The notes beneath the pieces were generated by a model. It was not told where the DNA came from, did no database searches, and saw only the letters and a list, made by a program, of their open reading frames with translations. The position numbers and the translations under genes were made by a program. DNA of 11,102 nucleotides from assembly GCF_000003605.2 (NCBI RefSeq), contig NW_003126406.1, positions 4,523 to 15,624 of the forward strand. Reading direction: 5' to 3'. Of this stretch, positions 8,716-11,102 are shown piece after piece; within the stretch, counting starts at the first letter, position 1; every line of letters begins with the position of its first letter. The stretch comes from Saccoglossus kowalevskii (Eukaryota; Hemichordata; Enteropneusta; Harrimaniidae).

Positions 8716-8854
8716 GGGGGCGTGGCGCGATTTCGGAATATCATTGACTGTTTACCCAATTTATATACCCTTTTCACTTGATTTTTTTTCATAATGTTGT
8801 TTATAAATAAATTTTGCACACAAAAAAAGTCAATTGTCCCAATTCAGTTACACT
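8716..8854 (-). repeat. Right terminal inverted repeat
   Basis: This is the inverted counterpart of 7496-7634. The outer 83 bp are nearly identical to the left end. The inner part keeps a TATA-like TATATAAA (plus 8760-8767) and a CACGCCC box (plus 8718-8724) at the same distance from the tip as on the left (about 86 and 130 bp). On the minus strand these precede the THAP ATG by about 250 and 210 bp. Confidence 0.9.
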
Positions 8855-11102
8855 TTAAATACACTGCCGAAAAACAAAAGTCTGGGTAACGATGGTCTGA
8901 CATCTGATTTCTATAAAACCTTCTGGCCTTCTGTGGGACAATTGGTGGTTGATTCACTCAATTTTGCGTTTGAAAAGGGACAATTCTCACCTTCGCAACG
9001 ACAGGGAATAATAACCTTAATAGAAAAACCAGGAAGGGACCATCGGCTCCTTAAAAACTGGCGCCCAATAACTTTATTAAATGTAGACATGAAATTAGCT
9101 TCCAAGTGCTTAGCAAAGCGAATTGAAAAAGTATTACCAGAAATAATAGGCCCAACACAAGTTGCGTTTGTAAAAAACCGCAAAGTAGTGATTACATTCG
9201 GCTAATTGATGAAATCTATAACTATACAGAGGAGCAGATTTGCCAGCCATATTAATGGCAGTGGACTTCGAAAAAGCTTTGACATGGTTAATTGGAGTTT
9301 TTTACTGAAAGTCTTGCACAATTTTGGCTTTGGAGAAAGTTTTATAAAATGGGTAAAAACAATGTACACCAATGTTGAAAGTAGCGTAATAAATAATGGC
9401 TACGGCACAGGTTACTTCTCAGTCCAAAAAGGTGTATGGCAGGGGGACCCACTGTCACCAGCCCTCTTTATCTTGGTACTGGAAACCCTGCTCATCAGTA
9501 TACGGGGTAACAGAAATATTGCTGGCATCACCATAGCAGGAAAGGAGGTCAAAGAATCTGCATTCGCGGATGACATGACATGTTTTCTATCCAATAGTGA
9601 ATCAGTTGACAATTTAATGCAGGTGTTGAAAAAGTTCCATGAATGTAGTGGGTTAAAAATTAACAGGGATAAAACTGAGGCAGTCTGGTTGGGAAAATGG
9701 AAAAACAAAAATGAGGACAAGTTTGGGGTCAAATGGCCCACCTCGCCTATCAAAATTGTGGGAGTACATTTTTCGTATGACAAAGAAGAAATGCAAAAGA
9801 TAAACATTGAAAAACCATTAAATAATTTGAGGAAAGTTTTAAATCAGTGGGAAAGCAGAAAACTGTCAATATTTGGAAAAACTCAAATTATCAAAACGTT
9901 TGGATTATCCCAGTTTACTTATATTCTGGCAAATACGTATGTTAAAAATAGTGTCTTAAAAGAGGTGCACAAAATAGTATATAATTTCATATGGGAAGGA
10001 GTTGATCGTATTGCAAGGAAAACCATGATAGGCGGGTTGGGCAAAGGGGGTATAGGAATGGTAGACTTGTATGTAACAAAGAAAATACAAAGAATATTAT
10101 GGCTAAAACATACAATAAGCAAGGAGACAGATCACCCCTGGAAATATTTTGTGAAAGAAAAATTAAACAAACTAGGGGGAGATATGTTATTAAAATGTAA
10201 CTATTCCACCAGACTGCTTCCAGTGAAATTTTCGGCATTCATGACAGATTGTTTAGATACATGGGCAGAAAACAAAGGTATGCAAGACAACATGGATCAG
10301 GTTCTCTGGAACAACAAATTAATTTTGATAGGCGGAAAATCAATATTTTATCAAAACATGTATGATTCAGGAATTAGATTTATCTCGGATTTGTATATTG
10401 ATGGTATACTGAAACCATGGAATGAATACAAAGAGAAGGGCCTATCGCTTATTGATAAACTAAAATGGATTGGAATATGCAATACTGTTCCGGAGGAACT
10501 GAAACATTGTCAAGTACTAGAAAATAGGGAAACAACTATCGTCATAAAAAACAAGCAAATTTTGTTGGAAGACTTGACCAAAAATATGCTTAAAACAGAA
10601 TTCATCAGCAAAATTTTTGTGAAACCAATAAGTGAATGTTCTTTAGAGAGAAAACTTAATCTGGAAATTGAATGGAAGGAAATGTATAAAATGATTACAA
10701 GGTTATCAATTGACACAAAATCCAGAGAATTTCATTTCAAGTTATTACATAACATACTGTATACAAATGACCATTTACACAAAGTAAATCCAGAACGCTT
10801 CCCTGAATACCAATGTACTTTCTGTAACGAATATAGTGAAACATATGAACACCTTTTTATGACATGTAAATTTACTGAATCCCTCTGGCATGATGTTATC
10901 AAGGAACTGGGAATACCACTGAAAATTACAGAAGTACCTGGTAATCTTTGTGTGATACTAGGGGACCCGGAGTACGATTGGCTGGTGAACTTTGTTTGCT
11001 CACTGATCAGAAACCACATATACTACTCAAAATGGAAGAAACAGAAACCTAACTATGCAAATTGTATTAATTTACTTAAACATCATTTTCAAATTGAGAG
11101 TG
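8855..11102 (+). mobile_element. L1/Tx1-type LINE, 5' part missing, runs off the window
   Basis: The segment covers the reverse transcriptase and C-terminal region of a LINE second ORF. The endonuclease half and first ORF are absent: LINE-like coding starts with the TTA codon at 8855, inside the transposon's TTAA. No LINE coding is visible left of the transposon in any frame. The 3' end is outside the window. Confidence 0.93.
8855..11102 (+). pseudogene. LINE ORF2 fragment: reverse transcriptase plus C-terminal zinc knuckle
   Basis: The reverse transcriptase blocks come in order: KNKSLGNDGLTSDF (from 8870), RPITLLNVDMK, IGPTQVAFVKNR (ending 9181), motif A AVDFEKAFD (9258-9283), motif B GVWQGDPLSPALF (from 9431), motif C FADD (9563-9574), then GLKINRDKTE. 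A long C-terminal region follows with a C-x2-C-x8-H-x4-C knuckle (10814-10867), the arrangement of L1/Tx1-clade LINEs. These proteins copy LINE RNA into DNA at a nicked target. Three single-base deletions disrupt the frame, at about 9182-9189, 9238-9239 and 9279-9280, and together restore it. From 9281 the frame is open for over 1,820 nt to the window end. Motif B has tryptophan (TGG at 9437-9439) where the family has arginine, consistent with a CGG to TGG change. As it stands the copy is not translatable as one protein. Confidence 0.92.

Larger units (their letters stand above)
7496..8854. mobile_element. TTAA-targeting DNA transposon, internally deleted, Kolobok-like
   Basis: The two ends are inverted copies of each other starting AGTGTAACTGAATTGGGACA, flanked on both sides by TTAA (7492-7495 and 8855-8858). 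This is the target-site pattern of TTAA-specific cut-and-paste elements. The known superfamilies with TTAA targets are piggyBac and Kolobok. A THAP zinc finger inside and the lack of a CCC-type terminus favour Kolobok. At about 1.36 kb it is too short to encode a transposase. It holds two convergent gene starts, a P2X7-type zinc-domain-like N-terminus on plus (from 7741) and a THAP domain on minus (from 8507), with their remaining parts absent. An internal deletion between about 7980 and 8265 in a two-gene parent is the simplest reading. The near-identity of its ends suggests moderate age. Superfamily assignment is inference; the boundaries are directly visible. Confidence 0.85.

Noticed and set aside
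7496-8854. piggyBac as the superfamily of the TTAA element
   Set aside because: The tips read AGTGTAAC rather than the usual CCC-type piggyBac terminus, and a THAP domain is not typical of piggyBac. It is not fully excluded.
9412-9807. 131-codon minus-strand open frame
   Set aside because: Antisense shadow of the LINE reverse transcriptase.

Overview
This is animal (metazoan) nuclear DNA, AT-rich and mostly non-coding. The evidence is a spliced-looking protein gene, an L1/Tx1-type LINE, a DNA transposon carrying a THAP zinc finger, and many diverged short repeats. The gene families (a GT-B glycosyltransferase of a type known from invertebrates, a THAP transposase-type finger, and an N-terminus like the P2X7-type zinc-domain proteins) suggest an aquatic invertebrate such as a cnidarian, mollusc, hemichordate or lancelet relative. 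The phylum cannot be fixed from this window.

Layout. Positions 1-520 hold a diverged tandem repeat (1-270) and a long imperfect palindrome (371-517). Positions 520-2250 show no gene and probably include the 3' flank of the next gene. A minus-strand exon (3509 to 2255) encodes almost a whole glycosyltransferase of 417 codons. A splice acceptor lies at its 5' edge, so at least one upstream exon is missing. Positions 3530-7490 contain no gene I can support, only a tandem duplication (5356-5585), diverged copies of a CACGTG-containing short repeat, and low-complexity DNA.

Positions 7492-8858 form a complete DNA transposon copy. Its terminal inverted repeats are about 85 bp and nearly identical, with a weaker match out to about 138 bp, and they are bounded by TTAA on both sides. 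Inside are two convergent gene starts, one reading inward from each end. The plus-strand one resembles the N-terminus of P2X7-type zinc-domain proteins. The minus-strand one is a THAP zinc finger with one nonsense codon. The middle, where the rest of both genes should lie, is missing, so this looks like a non-autonomous internal-deletion derivative of a two-gene, TTAA-targeting element, most like the Kolobok superfamily.

Positions 8855-11102 are the reverse transcriptase and C-terminal region of a LINE that runs off the window. It begins abruptly at the transposon's TTAA, and no LINE sequence is visible on the other side. The LINE frame carries three single-base deletions within 100 bp and is otherwise open for 1.8 kb.

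The strongest lead is the pairing of a P2X7-type zinc-domain protein start with a THAP transposase-type start in one TTAA element. It suggests that some of the expanded P2X7-type zinc-domain genes in invertebrates are transposon cargo or transposon partner genes.
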